Assembly: GCA_945876385.1 (NCBI GenBank)
Contig: CAMCNU010000003.1
Coordinates: 1 to 64,000 of the forward strand
Length of the DNA stretch: 64,000 nt
From: an uncultured Veillonellaceae bacterium
Lineage (GTDB): Bacteria; Bacillota; Negativicutes; Veillonellales; Negativicoccaceae
Reading direction: 5' to 3'
Positions within the stretch are counted from its first letter, which is position 1; every line of letters begins with the position of its first letter. This document shows, piece by piece, positions 1 to 7,923 of the stretch. The notes below the pieces were generated by a model. The model was not told the DNA's origin, did no database searches, and saw only the letters and a program-made list of their open reading frames with translations. The position numbers and the translations under genes are program-made.

Positions 1-985
1 CACCGAAATAGGCATACAAGTCAGGGCGCGCATAGTATTCCGCACGCATCATAACGGCCTTGTTTTCCAGCGCGCCATACAATCCCTTAATACCTTTTCC
101 CGGATCCGGCGCAGCGGGCAATCGATGTGCAGAAAGAAAATCCTTGTGAACACTCTGTACCAAGTAGCCGCCGGCCCCGCTGAAATCGTCTTTAATATAA
201 TAGCCGTCCACCGTCACGCCCCAGCGTTCACCGACATAATCCAGCGCTAACGAAGCGAGTTTTCTGCCTTGCGTTTGCCCATCGACACCGAATCGTCCGT
301 CCCGCCGGACTGCATTGACGCGTGCGCCGAATTCATCTTGTGCCCCCAAGCGTGAAGAAATATCGGCATGAACGCCTTTTCTCCCCGGTGCCGCATAATC
401 CAAGGAAATTTTACGTATCGGCTCCTGCTGTGCCCGTTTCATTGTCAGGTTAATCGCGCCGGCCACTTCACCGCCCGGGTTAATACCGCTTAGCAATGCA
501 GTCGGCCCTTTTTGCAATTCTACATTCTCCAAAAACTCCGTTGCCGCCGAACCGTACGGTGCCATTCCCGTAACGCCGTTCAACGACATATTTCCTCCGT
601 TGTATGTCAATCCGCGAATATAGTAATTTTCCATCAACGTTCCGGATGGATATTGATACCGCACACCGGGATCGGACTGCAAGACTTCCGCCACCGTTGT
701 CTTCATTGTATTTTCCATCCGCTGCGCGGTGTAGGAAATTGTCGTAAACGGGGTATCCATGAAATCCCGCTCTCCCAACACGCCCAATTGTGTGCTTCTC
801 GCCACCTGTCCGCCGGCATATGTCTGCGGTGTGCGAAGAATATTGCCCCATACATATACCGTATCCAACGTCTGTGTCGGTACATCCGTTTCTGCAGCTG
901 CCGCTCCCATTCCGGCACCGCACAACAGTACCATCATTCCCCATACCGCCTTACGCGATACCTTCCGTTTTCCCTGCCGAACCAT
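1..985 (-). CDS. TonB-dependent (siderophore-type) outer membrane receptor, N-terminal part
   Basis: The open frame starts at ATG 985 and runs off the left edge, so about 328 residues are visible and the C-terminal barrel is missing. A GAGGAGGT site lies just upstream of the ATG. Residues 1-31 form a signal peptide (basic start, hydrophobic core, AAAA before the mature end). A TonB-box-like stretch (TLDTVYVWG) follows, then the plug domain: DTPFTTISYTA, VAEVLQSDPGVR, NYYIRGL and VELQKGPTALL are typical of ferric-siderophore receptors, and the first barrel strands begin near residue 190. It would take up iron chelates or a similar large ligand across the outer membrane using TonB energy. The ligand cannot be told from the fragment. 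It shows that the organism has an outer membrane. Confidence 0.9.
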   Translation of the reverse strand, partial: MVRQGKRKVSRKAVWGMMVLLCGAGMGAAAAETDVPTQTLDTVYVWGNILRTPQTYAGGQVARSTQLGVLGERDFMDTPFTTISYTAQRMENTMKTTVAEVLQSDPGVRYQYPSGTLMENYYIRGLTYNGGNMSLNGVTGMAPYGSAATEFLENVELQKGPTALLSGINPGGEVAGAINLTMKRAQQEPIRKISLDYAAPGRKGVHADISSRLGAQDEFGARVNAVRRDGRFGVDGQTQGRKLASLALDYVGERWGVTVDGYYIKDDFSGAGGYLVQSVHKDFLSAHRLPAAPDPGKGIKGLYGALENKAVMMRAEYYARPDLYAYFG

Positions 986-1215
986 ACTTACCTCCTCATT
1001 TTTCTCATACTTAACAATCACAATATGTTTCCCCAAACCATACTACCATATTTATATTACACAATCCACTTCGCCAATCCGACATTTTCAGTGTATGCCT
1101 ATCGGCAACTATCACGTGCGTTCATTTCTTGACCGCCCGAAATGTCGATTTTCAACTCTCTTCTCCGCTGAATCTGTCCGTCCGAAGTCATCTCCTCATT
1201 CCTGAAAATCCACCG
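986..1215. other. Intergenic region upstream of the TonB receptor
   Basis: AT-richer stretch between the receptor start and the tRNA promoter. It must hold the receptor promoter on the minus strand, but I see no close -35/-10 pair and no convincing Fur box. No gene is recognisable here. Confidence 0.4.
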
Positions 1216-1244
1216 TTGCCCTCGGCGTTACAACATGATATAAT
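1216..1244 (+). promoter_or_regulatory. Promoter of tRNA-Arg
   Basis: TTGCCC at 1216-1221 and TATAAT at 1239-1244 are separated by 17 bases, and the mature tRNA begins 18 bases after the -10 box. Confidence 0.8.
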
Positions 1245-1261
1245 GTTTTGGTAAGCAAAAA

Positions 1262-1336
1262 GCGCCTATAGCTCAGGGGATAGAGCACCGGTCTCCGGAA
1301 CCGGGTGCGCAGGTTCGATTCCTGCTAGGCGCACCA
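1262..1336 (+). tRNA. tRNA-Arg (CCG anticodon)
   Basis: Full cloverleaf: acceptor stem GCGCCTA/TAGGCGC, D stem GCTC/GAGC, anticodon stem CCGGT/ACCGG with loop CTCCGGA giving anticodon CCG, T arm GCAGG-TTCGATT-CCTGC, and an encoded CCA end. It is a single-gene transcription unit. Confidence 0.96.
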
Positions 1337-1531
1337 GATTTCTTGCAGGCTTTTGTGAAAGCCTGTTTTTTTATTCCTTCCTGTGCGCTGCGCCGTATTC
1401 TCCTGCACCCGGCAGTATCCATCGCCCTGTATGGCACAAAAGCAGGGCCGACAATCGTATTGCCGCCGGCGACCGATGTATGCGGTCGGTTGCGCCTCAC
1501 GCCGATCATGTCCGCATGCCGCTTCTCTTTG

Positions 1532-1567
1532 CAACAAAAAATCTCCCCGCGGGGAGATTTTTTGTTG
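1532..1567. terminator. Perfect 36-base palindromic bidirectional terminator
   Basis: A perfect inverted repeat (18 + 18 bases, centre CCCCGCGGGG) with A6 and T6 arms. It serves the crotonase gene from the minus strand and could also stop the tRNA-Arg transcript. Confidence 0.85.
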
Positions 1568-1579
1568 ACGATGAAGTCG

Positions 1580-2353
1580 TTATTTTTTGCCGAATGATTC
1601 CATCCGCACACGTTGATCGTCGGTGGCAAAGCACAGGCCGAAGAGTTGTGCCTCGTGCTCGATAGCGGCGCGCTGATCCATGTCCTGTCCGTGCAGTATG
1701 GCACGTTTGGTCGCGCGTACGGCAAAGCGGGCGTTGGCTTGGATACGGCGGGCCAATTCGAGTACGGCCGGCAAGAGTTCGGCTTGCGGCAGCACCCGAT
1801 TGACCAGTCCGATGCGCAGCGCTTCTTCAGCGTCAATCATGTCGGCAGTATACAGCATTTCCTTGGCCATTGCCGGACCGACGGCACGGACAAGACGCTG
1901 ACTGCCGCCAAAGCCGGCACAAATGCCCCACTTGACTTCCGGCTGTCCGAATTTCGCATTGTCCGAGGCATAACGGATATCACAGGCCAGCGACAATTCA
2001 CAACCGCCGCCGAGTGCAAAGCCGTTGACAGCGGCGATGACCGGTTGCGGCAAATCTTCGATGCGTTGCATGACCCGCTGTCCGAACGCCCCCCAATCGC
2101 GCCCGGCAATCGTGTCCATCTTGGCCATTTCTTTGATATCCGCACCGGCAACGAACGCCCGGTCTCCTGCTCCTGTCAAGACAACCACATCAATCTCGTC
2201 CGCCGTGGCCAGCTCCGCAAATAGCGCGTCCAATTCCCGCATCGTGGCGGCATTCAATGCATTCAAGGCCTTCGGCCGATTTACCCGCACGACGGCAATC
2301 CCGTCGGTAATCTCGATGGCGACATTCGTCCATCCGTCTGTCCGTACTGTCAT
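1580..2353 (-). CDS. Enoyl-CoA hydratase/isomerase family protein (crotonase)
   Basis: A 257-residue protein of normal crotonase length, probably hydrating a short-chain enoyl-CoA in the cytoplasm. Seen: the substrate-binding GADIKEM segment, the oxyanion-hole stretch NGFALGGGCELSLACD with the first catalytic Glu, and FGQPEVKWGICAGFGG with the second catalytic Glu, so both acid residues are present. Its start overlaps the end of the upstream small gene by 4 bases (ATGA), which implies translational coupling. The neighbours do not name a pathway; butyrate-type beta-oxidation, amino-acid degradation or an isomerase role are all possible. The C-terminus is slightly shorter than the usual FLEKR-type ending. 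Confidence 0.9.
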   Translation of the reverse strand: MTVRTDGWTNVAIEITDGIAVVRVNRPKALNALNAATMRELDALFAELATADEIDVVVLTGAGDRAFVAGADIKEMAKMDTIAGRDWGAFGQRVMQRIEDLPQPVIAAVNGFALGGGCELSLACDIRYASDNAKFGQPEVKWGICAGFGGSQRLVRAVGPAMAKEMLYTADMIDAEEALRIGLVNRVLPQAELLPAVLELARRIQANARFAVRATKRAILHGQDMDQRAAIEHEAQLFGLCFATDDQRVRMESFGKK

Positions 2354-2691
2354 CTTGGTCCCTCCTCTTCAAATCGCGCGATATTTTCCGCGCGGCGGTG
2401 TGCCATCCGCTCGATAATGTGCTCGGCGTCCGCCGGTTCGGCACCGGCCAATGCTTGCCACTCCGCCACGTCGCGCAAGGTCACACTCCACTGAAATTCG
2501 CCTTCCTCTGTCGCTTCGTCGACGATGTACAGCGACCAGTACAATGTCTCGTCCGCCCGTTCGGGGACGCGCCCGTCCGTGTCACTCACCACGGCAAAAC
2601 GACGGTCGTCGAGTTCCTGAATCACGGCCGCCTCTTCGCCTTCACCGTCCACATAAATCGCGAGCGGTTCGCCCCATTTCAAATCAATCAT
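2350..2691 (-). CDS. DUF1292-like small acidic protein
   Basis: An acidic protein of 113 residues. The ATG at 2691 is preferred because the AGGAGG is 7 bases upstream; an in-frame GTG one codon earlier is closer to it. The N-terminal half (LAIYVDGEGEEAAVIQELDD, then FAVVSDTDG) resembles the small beta-rich DUF1292 family, which has no known function. It has its own promoter and is coupled to the crotonase gene by a 4-base overlap. The assignment rests on overall pattern only. Confidence 0.7.
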   Translation of the reverse strand: MIDLKWGEPLAIYVDGEGEEAAVIQELDDRRFAVVSDTDGRVPERADETLYWSLYIVDEATEEGEFQWSVTLRDVAEWQALAGAEPADAEHIIERMAHRRAENIARFEEEGPR

Positions 2692-2712
2692 CACGACGCC
2701 TCCTTTATCTGT

Positions 2713-2741
2713 ATTGTACTGTATTTTCCCGCCTTACGCAA
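2713..2741 (-). promoter_or_regulatory. Promoter of the DUF1292-like/crotonase operon
   Basis: On the minus strand TTGCGT (2741-2736) and TACAAT (2718-2713) are spaced by 17 bases, directly before the ribosome site of the small gene. The -35 box overlaps the edge of the upstream terminator. Confidence 0.65.
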
Positions 2742-2763
2742 AAAGCACCCGCGAGGGGTGCTT
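2739..2763 (-). terminator. Terminator of the sugar/G3P ABC transporter operon
   Basis: AAGCACCC / GGGTGCTT stem followed by a T run on the minus strand, immediately after the TIM-barrel gene stop. Confidence 0.85.
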
Positions 2764-2767
2764 GTAC

Positions 2768-3574
2768 TTACAGTGCGCGAATTTCTTCGAGTTGGGCGCG
2801 CAATTGGGGCATGGTCAATGTCACATGCGGTTCATATTCCAGCACCATATTCGCATCGGGGGTGTATTCTTTCGCCCAGCGAACGACTTGCGCCACATCG
2901 GCGGTACCTTGCGGTGCGTGAATCTCCAAATGCTGGTCGGCGGTGCCGTCATTATTGTGCAAATGGAACGACGTCACCCGCGGCCCGTAGGTCATGAGCA
3001 TCCGTTTGACATCCAACCGATTGACATTGGCATGTCCGACGTCAATGATGGAATGCGCATTCGGAAAACGCGTAAACAGTTCCATATATTCTTCGTTCGT
3101 AAACAAGTGTTTACCGTGCGCTTGCCGTGCGAGGTTTTCGATGACCATGTTGACCCCGCGGTCATCGGCCAGTTGCAACAAATCTTCCAGATTACGATAC
3201 GCGTGCGCCTGTGCCTGTGCGTGTTCCGCTTCCGTAAACGACAGCTGCGAATAATGCACGACGACGTGACGGACATGATGCTGCGCCGCCAAATCAAACA
3301 CACGTTCATACGCCGTCCGTAGCCACGCCCCGGCTTCACTGTCCGGGTCGGAGGTCACTTCGACACCGATCCACGGTCCGTGAAAGGTACACGGACAAGT
3401 GACTTCGTCCATGAACCGGACGACGCGTTGCCAATAGGCCTCGTCATGCGTAAACGCGGCGATTTCCACGCCGATATCCGGATCGTTCCACGCCATGACC
3501 TGACGCGCCACATCTTCAAAATGGTTGTCACGATGATCGACACTGGCGATCAAGGTACTGAGATAATATTTCAT
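2768..3574 (-). CDS. Sugar phosphate isomerase/epimerase-like TIM-barrel protein
   Basis: 268 residues from ATG 3574, chosen because the GGGAGG site precedes it and because it overlaps the ATPase stop by one base (TGATG). The fold is xylose-isomerase/AP-endonuclease-2 like; candidate metal ligands are Glu in VIENLARQ, Asp and His in IIDVGHAN, His residues in SFHLHNNDG, Asp-x-His in the following DQHLEIH and Glu in VLEYEPH. It is the last gene of a five-gene ABC importer operon, so it probably acts on the imported sugar or polyol phosphate. The exact reaction is not readable. A phosphodiesterase, which often accompanies Ugp systems, is not seen here. Confidence 0.82.
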   Translation of the reverse strand: MKYYLSTLIASVDHRDNHFEDVARQVMAWNDPDIGVEIAAFTHDEAYWQRVVRFMDEVTCPCTFHGPWIGVEVTSDPDSEAGAWLRTAYERVFDLAAQHHVRHVVVHYSQLSFTEAEHAQAQAHAYRNLEDLLQLADDRGVNMVIENLARQAHGKHLFTNEEYMELFTRFPNAHSIIDVGHANVNRLDVKRMLMTYGPRVTSFHLHNNDGTADQHLEIHAPQGTADVAQVVRWAKEYTPDANMVLEYEPHVTLTMPQLRAQLEEIRAL

Positions 3575-4668
3575 CACAATTCCTCCCATGTTGACGGATA
3601 GCCTACATTCACACCGTCTTGTGCAAAGAAATGCAGGCGCTGTGCGTTCGGCACCCAGTAGGTCGGTACATCCGGTGAAATGGTATGCATCGGCGACACG
3701 GCCACTGTTTCCACCCCGTTGACGGCAAAGTAGTATGCCACCCGATTGCCGTAATCTTCCACATAATCGACTTTGACGGGAACCGCACCGGAAACGAGGT
3801 CATTGGTCAGCTCGACATGCTCGGGGCGAATCCCCAGCTCCGTCGGCTCACTTGCGGCCGCGCCCAAATGCTGCCGCCAATCCGTGCTGTGCGCGACGGT
3901 CACTTCATTTAATACAATCCCTTCATTCGTATACCGGACGGGAATCATATTCATTGCCGGCGAGCCGATAAAGGTGGCGACAAATCGATTGGCCGGACGA
4001 TGATACACGCGTTGCGGCGTGTCGAGCATCTGCACCTTGCCCTGATCGAGCACGGCAATCCGCGGACCGACCGTCATCGCTTCGATTTGGTCGTGCGTGA
4101 CGTACAGGAAGGTCTGCCCGTACATTTCATGGATTTTGACCAGTTCTTTGCGGGCGTGCGCACGCAGCTGCGCATCCAGATTGGAAAGCGGCTCGTCCAG
4201 GAAGAAAAAGTCCGCCTGATTGACCAACGCACGCGCCAAGGCGACCCGCTGCCGTTGCCCGCCGGACAATTGTTTCGGCAGGCGGTCCGCCAACCCCGTC
4301 AAGCGCAGGAGCTCGAGTGCTTTGTCGATGCGACGGCGAATCTCGTCTTCCTCCACTTTGCGAATCCGCAGCCCGTAGGAGATATTTTCCGCAATCGTCA
4401 TATGCGGGAACAGTGCGTAGTTTTGGAAGACCATGGCCACGCCGCGATCGCCGGGGTCGATATCGTTGGCGACGACACCGTTGAGATACAGCGTCCCGTC
4501 ACTGATGGTTTCCAAGCCGCTAATCATCCGCAAAATCGTCGACTTGCCGCAACCGGACGAGCCGAGCAGGATGAGCCGTTCGCCTTTACGGATTTGCAAG
4601 TTCAGTTGGTCGATGACGACCGTGTCGCCGAACCGTTTGGTGACATTTTCTAAAACAATACTGTGCAT
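3574..4668 (-). CDS. ABC transporter ATP-binding protein (UgpC/MsmK/MalK type)
   Basis: 364 residues, the usual length of CUT1-type importer ATPases. Walker A is GSSGCGKST, the Q-loop VFQNYALFPHM, the signature LSGGQRQR and Walker B FFFLDEP with the catalytic Glu; the H-loop is VTHDQIEAM. The C-terminal 130 residues form the OB-like regulatory domain. It powers import through the two permeases encoded upstream. Its stop overlaps the start of the TIM-barrel gene. Substrate is inferred only from the similarity of the operon to glycerol-3-phosphate (Ugp) and oligosaccharide systems. Confidence 0.93.
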   Translation of the reverse strand: MHSIVLENVTKRFGDTVVIDQLNLQIRKGERLILLGSSGCGKSTILRMISGLETISDGTLYLNGVVANDIDPGDRGVAMVFQNYALFPHMTIAENISYGLRIRKVEEDEIRRRIDKALELLRLTGLADRLPKQLSGGQRQRVALARALVNQADFFFLDEPLSNLDAQLRAHARKELVKIHEMYGQTFLYVTHDQIEAMTVGPRIAVLDQGKVQMLDTPQRVYHRPANRFVATFIGSPAMNMIPVRYTNEGIVLNEVTVAHSTDWRQHLGAAASEPTELGIRPEHVELTNDLVSGAVPVKVDYVEDYGNRVAYYFAVNGVETVAVSPMHTISPDVPTYWVPNAQRLHFFAQDGVNVGYPSTWEEL

Positions 4669-4676
4669 ATTCGCTC

Positions 4677-5501
4677 CTATCCTTTAATCCCCGACTGGGC
4701 AAACGTACCGATGATAAATTTCTGGCAGACCGCATACAAGATTAGCGGCAACAGCATCGTCAAGGTCGATACCGCCATCGCGACCGGGATATCCGTGCCG
4801 CCTTCCGCACTGACAAACATCTGCAGCGCCAGCGACAGCGTATAGTTTTCCTGACTCTTAATCATCAATGCCGGCCAGACGTACTCATTCCAGGAGTTGA
4901 TGAAGAAGATAATCCCGATGGACAAAATGGCCGGCCGCACCAGCGGAATGACAATCGACCGCATCCGCGACCAGTGCGATGCCCCTTCCAAATCGGCTAC
5001 TTCCATCAAGGCCTTGGGGATTCCTTTCATGTGCTGACGCAACAGGAATATCCCCGTCGCATCCGCCAGCTGCGGCAACGCCATCCCGAACAGATTGTCG
5101 ACCAGTCCCATTTTCGAGAGCGTAATATAGTTCGGTATCATAATGACGGTAAACGGAATGAAAATCGTACTGATGAGCGCGAAATACACCCATTTTTTAC
5201 CGCGGAAATCCAAAAAGACAAAGGCATAGGCTGCCAGCACGCCCGTACATAGTTTGAACGCGGTCACGATACTCGCCACGATGAAGGTATTGCTCAAAAT
5301 GTGGAAAAACGGCAACACATCCAGCACGCGCACATAGGCCGATGCGGTCGGTTCGTGCGGGATGAGATGCACCCCGCCGCTGAACGCTTCCGGCATGGAT
5401 TTAAACGAGGTCGATACCGCAAACAAAATCGGATACAGCATCACGCCCAATACCAGCAGAAAGAGGATGTGCCATTTCCATTCGGCCCAATCAATTTTCA
5501 T
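4677..5501 (-). CDS. ABC transporter permease (UgpE-like)
   Basis: 274 residues with about six membrane segments and the inner-membrane coupling motif EAADLEGA-like (VADLEGASHWSRMRSIVIPL), characteristic of MalG/UgpE proteins. The start follows GAGGTGTATT and lies inside the end of the previous permease gene (11-base overlap). Partner of the UgpA-like permease. Confidence 0.92.
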   Translation of the reverse strand: MKIDWAEWKWHILFLLVLGVMLYPILFAVSTSFKSMPEAFSGGVHLIPHEPTASAYVRVLDVLPFFHILSNTFIVASIVTAFKLCTGVLAAYAFVFLDFRGKKWVYFALISTIFIPFTVIMIPNYITLSKMGLVDNLFGMALPQLADATGIFLLRQHMKGIPKALMEVADLEGASHWSRMRSIVIPLVRPAILSIGIIFFINSWNEYVWPALMIKSQENYTLSLALQMFVSAEGGTDIPVAMAVSTLTMLLPLILYAVCQKFIIGTFAQSGIKG

Positions 5502-6405
5502 AATACACCTCTTCCTCCACGTATTTGAATTCCAAGTACAACAGTACGACGAACAGCAAGAGCGTCACGACGGACACGACGGAGGAAATCCCCGTTTCAT
5601 AGTAGGTGAACGCCGTTTCATACGCATGGTAAATCAAGTTGGAGCTGGCATTATTCGGACCGCCCTGTGTCAGTACTTTTATCGGGGTAAAGACATACTG
5701 GATTCCCTGTACCATGCACATAATCAAAATATAGACCGCCGACGAGGAGGTCAACGGAACGACGATTTTGCTGAAAATCGACCGCGCCGGCGCTTTTTCC
5801 AAGCGCGCCGCCTCAATCAATTCTTCCGATACGCTCGACATCCCCGACAGTAATATCAGGAAATTGTAGCCGAAGGCTTTGTACACCGCCACCAGCGAAA
5901 TGACAAAGATGACCAGTCCGGCCGTCTTCGACCAGGTCGGCATCGTGATACCGACCATCGCGGCGAGTGCGCCGATCGGTCCCGTCAGCGGATTGAATAT
6001 CCATTGCAACACGATGGCACCGACCACCAGAGAAATCAGACTCGGTACGAAAAGCAATGTCTTGTAGATGTCTTTTCCTTTTTTCATCATAAAGGTATTG
6101 ACGAAGGCCATCACATACGGCACGGCAAAAGAGAAAAACACCAGCAACAGCAAGTACACGACCGTATTGCGCATAATCTGCCACATCACGGGATCTTGCA
6201 TGACCTGCAAGTAATTGTCGAAACCGACGGCAATCATTTTCGGCGATACCATGTTCCAGTCAAAGAAACTGAGATACATCGTATACACCAGCGGCCAAAA
6301 CATAAACAACAGAAACACGATTAACGCCGGCGCAATCAGCACCGCCGCCAAGCGCCGTTCCTGCCACTTACGGGCAGTCAACGTACGACCAGCACCAGTT
6401 TTCAT
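5491..6405 (-). CDS. ABC transporter permease (UgpA/MalF-like)
   Basis: 304 residues, six or more membrane spans, with the coupling loop ELIEAARLEKAPARSIFSKI that docks on the ATPase. An AAGGGG site precedes the ATG. It forms the heterodimeric channel with the next permease. It is separated from the binding-protein gene by a hairpin with a short T run, which would lower permease expression relative to the binding protein. Confidence 0.92.
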   Translation of the reverse strand: MKTGAGRTLTARKWQERRLAAVLIAPALIVFLLFMFWPLVYTMYLSFFDWNMVSPKMIAVGFDNYLQVMQDPVMWQIMRNTVVYLLLLVFFSFAVPYVMAFVNTFMMKKGKDIYKTLLFVPSLISLVVGAIVLQWIFNPLTGPIGALAAMVGITMPTWSKTAGLVIFVISLVAVYKAFGYNFLILLSGMSSVSEELIEAARLEKAPARSIFSKIVVPLTSSSAVYILIMCMVQGIQYVFTPIKVLTQGGPNNASSNLIYHAYETAFTYYETGISSVVSVVTLLLFVVLLYLEFKYVEEEVYYEN

Positions 6406-6432
6406 AATGCCCCTTCAGGAAAGCGACTCATT

Positions 6433-6463
6433 AAAAACGGGGACCCGTCAAGCGAGTCCCCGC
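6433..6463 (-). terminator. Intra-operon attenuator between binding protein and permease genes
   Basis: GGGGAC / GTCCCC stem followed by TTTTTAA on the minus strand, in the 63-base gap after the binding-protein gene. A partial terminator here would give excess binding protein. Confidence 0.7.
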
Positions 6464-6468
6464 TACGC

Positions 6469-7767
6469 TTACTTCAACAACTTGTTCAATTCGTCCTGCG
6501 CGTCTTGCAGGGCATCCATCACGGTCGCTTTGCCGCCGAGAATCCGGTCACGGGCATCGGCAAACATTTTTTCCGCACGGACACCGACATCACCGGGGAA
6601 GGCCGCCCACGGTGCCAGGGTATCCATTTCTTCAAATGCGGCACGCAACGGCTCGCTCTTGGCGACTTGCGCTTTCAAGGTTTCATCTTCACGCGCTTCG
6701 GGACGCGGCGGCATGTAGCCGGTTTCCACAGTCCACTTCGCGAGATTCTGTTCTTTCATGATAAACTTGAGGAATTCCCAAGATGCTTTTTGTACTTCCG
6801 GGTCTTGCGCGGTAATGGCGATGAAATTGCCGCCGACCGGCAGACGTCGTTCTTTGCCGGCGAAGGTCGGATACGTCGCCCCGCGCAAATCAAAGCTTAC
6901 CGCGGAAGAAATCGTGCCGATTTTCGCGCTGGAACCGGCCAGAATACCGACCTTGCCGCTGCTGAAGGAGGCAATCCCTTCATCCGCCGCCATATGGAGG
7001 GCGGACTTGTCCTCAATGACCATATCGCGCAACAGCTGGTAGGCTTCCGCCGCTTCCGGTGAAGCAAAGGTCGCGGTTTTGCCGTCGTCCGACAGCATCC
7101 GGGCGCCGTTACTTTCCAGCAATCCCTGTACCGCCCAGTTGTCTTGGTATTCCTGCATATAGAAACCGTAGTTGCCGGTTTTTTCTTTGATAATCTTGGC
7201 GTGTTCGCGGACATCTTCCCAGGTCACCGGAGGTTGATCCGGATCCAGTCCCGCCTGCCGATACAAATCGGCATTATAGTACAGAATCGGTGCGCTGATG
7301 GAATACGGCACGCCGACCTGACGGCCTTCGACTTGCGCCAATTCCAAAATGTTCGGCATGAAGTTCGTCGTGAGGTAGTCCGCATCGCCGGGCACGTCTT
7401 TGCACAAGTCCGTCGGCGACACGTATTGGAAGTTTTGATCGAAATATTTCAAATAGTTGTACCCGATCATGACCATGGACGGATACTTGCCGGCCGCTAC
7501 TTCCGCCTGCAGGTTTTGCATCAGGCCCGGATACATGTCCGGATTGTAGACTGCCTTGACTTCGATTTTGTCTTGCGACTTGTTGAATTCGTCCACCATT
7601 TCTTTGATGACCGGTGCACCGAAGTTTTCCGAATACACATGCCAGAAAGTGACTTGTACTTTACCGTTTGCTTTCCCCGCATCGCCCGAGTCGCCGCAGC
7701 CGGCAATCCCCAGTGCCAATACGGCCGCCATGGCAGCGGCACCCCATTTTTTCTTTGCGAAATTCAC
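6469..7767 (-). CDS. Extracellular solute-binding lipoprotein (UgpB-like)
   Basis: 432 residues from GTG 7767; this start has AGGAGG 8 bases upstream, while a nearer in-frame position upstream lacks a sensible spacing. Signal sequence with lipobox LGIAGC, then a family-1 binding protein: VTFWHVYSENFG, LQAEVAAGKYPSMVMIG, VGVPYSISAPILYYN and GGNFIAI motifs. It delivers the substrate to the downstream permeases and ATPase. Homology by eye is closest to glycerol-3-phosphate and sugar binders, but the ligand is not proven. First gene of the operon. Confidence 0.88.
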   Translation of the reverse strand: MNFAKKKWGAAAMAAVLALGIAGCGDSGDAGKANGKVQVTFWHVYSENFGAPVIKEMVDEFNKSQDKIEVKAVYNPDMYPGLMQNLQAEVAAGKYPSMVMIGYNYLKYFDQNFQYVSPTDLCKDVPGDADYLTTNFMPNILELAQVEGRQVGVPYSISAPILYYNADLYRQAGLDPDQPPVTWEDVREHAKIIKEKTGNYGFYMQEYQDNWAVQGLLESNGARMLSDDGKTATFASPEAAEAYQLLRDMVIEDKSALHMAADEGIASFSSGKVGILAGSSAKIGTISSAVSFDLRGATYPTFAGKERRLPVGGNFIAITAQDPEVQKASWEFLKFIMKEQNLAKWTVETGYMPPRPEAREDETLKAQVAKSEPLRAAFEEMDTLAPWAAFPGDVGVRAEKMFADARDRILGGKATVMDALQDAQDELNKLLK

Positions 7768-7837
7768 GTCATGTCCTCCTTTTTCAACTGCTGAAACTGT
7801 CAACGATTCCGTGTCTATTCCGTTATTTCTATGATAG

Positions 7838-7852
7838 CATAAGAATCTTATG
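7838..7852. promoter_or_regulatory. Candidate operator upstream of the ABC transporter operon
   Basis: A perfect 7-1-7 inverted repeat (CATAAGA, one base, TCTTATG) about 70 bases upstream of the binding-protein start, beside a TATCAT -10-like element. Size and position fit a repressor or activator site; the regulator is unknown. Confidence 0.45.
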
Positions 7853-7923
7853 AGGTACAGTGGGCAACGGGATTTTTTCTTGCCTTTTTCGCCCTCTTGA
7901 CAGTCATCGTTGCCCGCATTGCA

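Noticed and set aside
1580-1640. Possible frameshift at the C-terminus of the crotonase
   Set aside because: The ending DDQRVRMESFGKK departs from the common FLEKR pattern, but no neighbouring frame restores it better and the protein has normal length.
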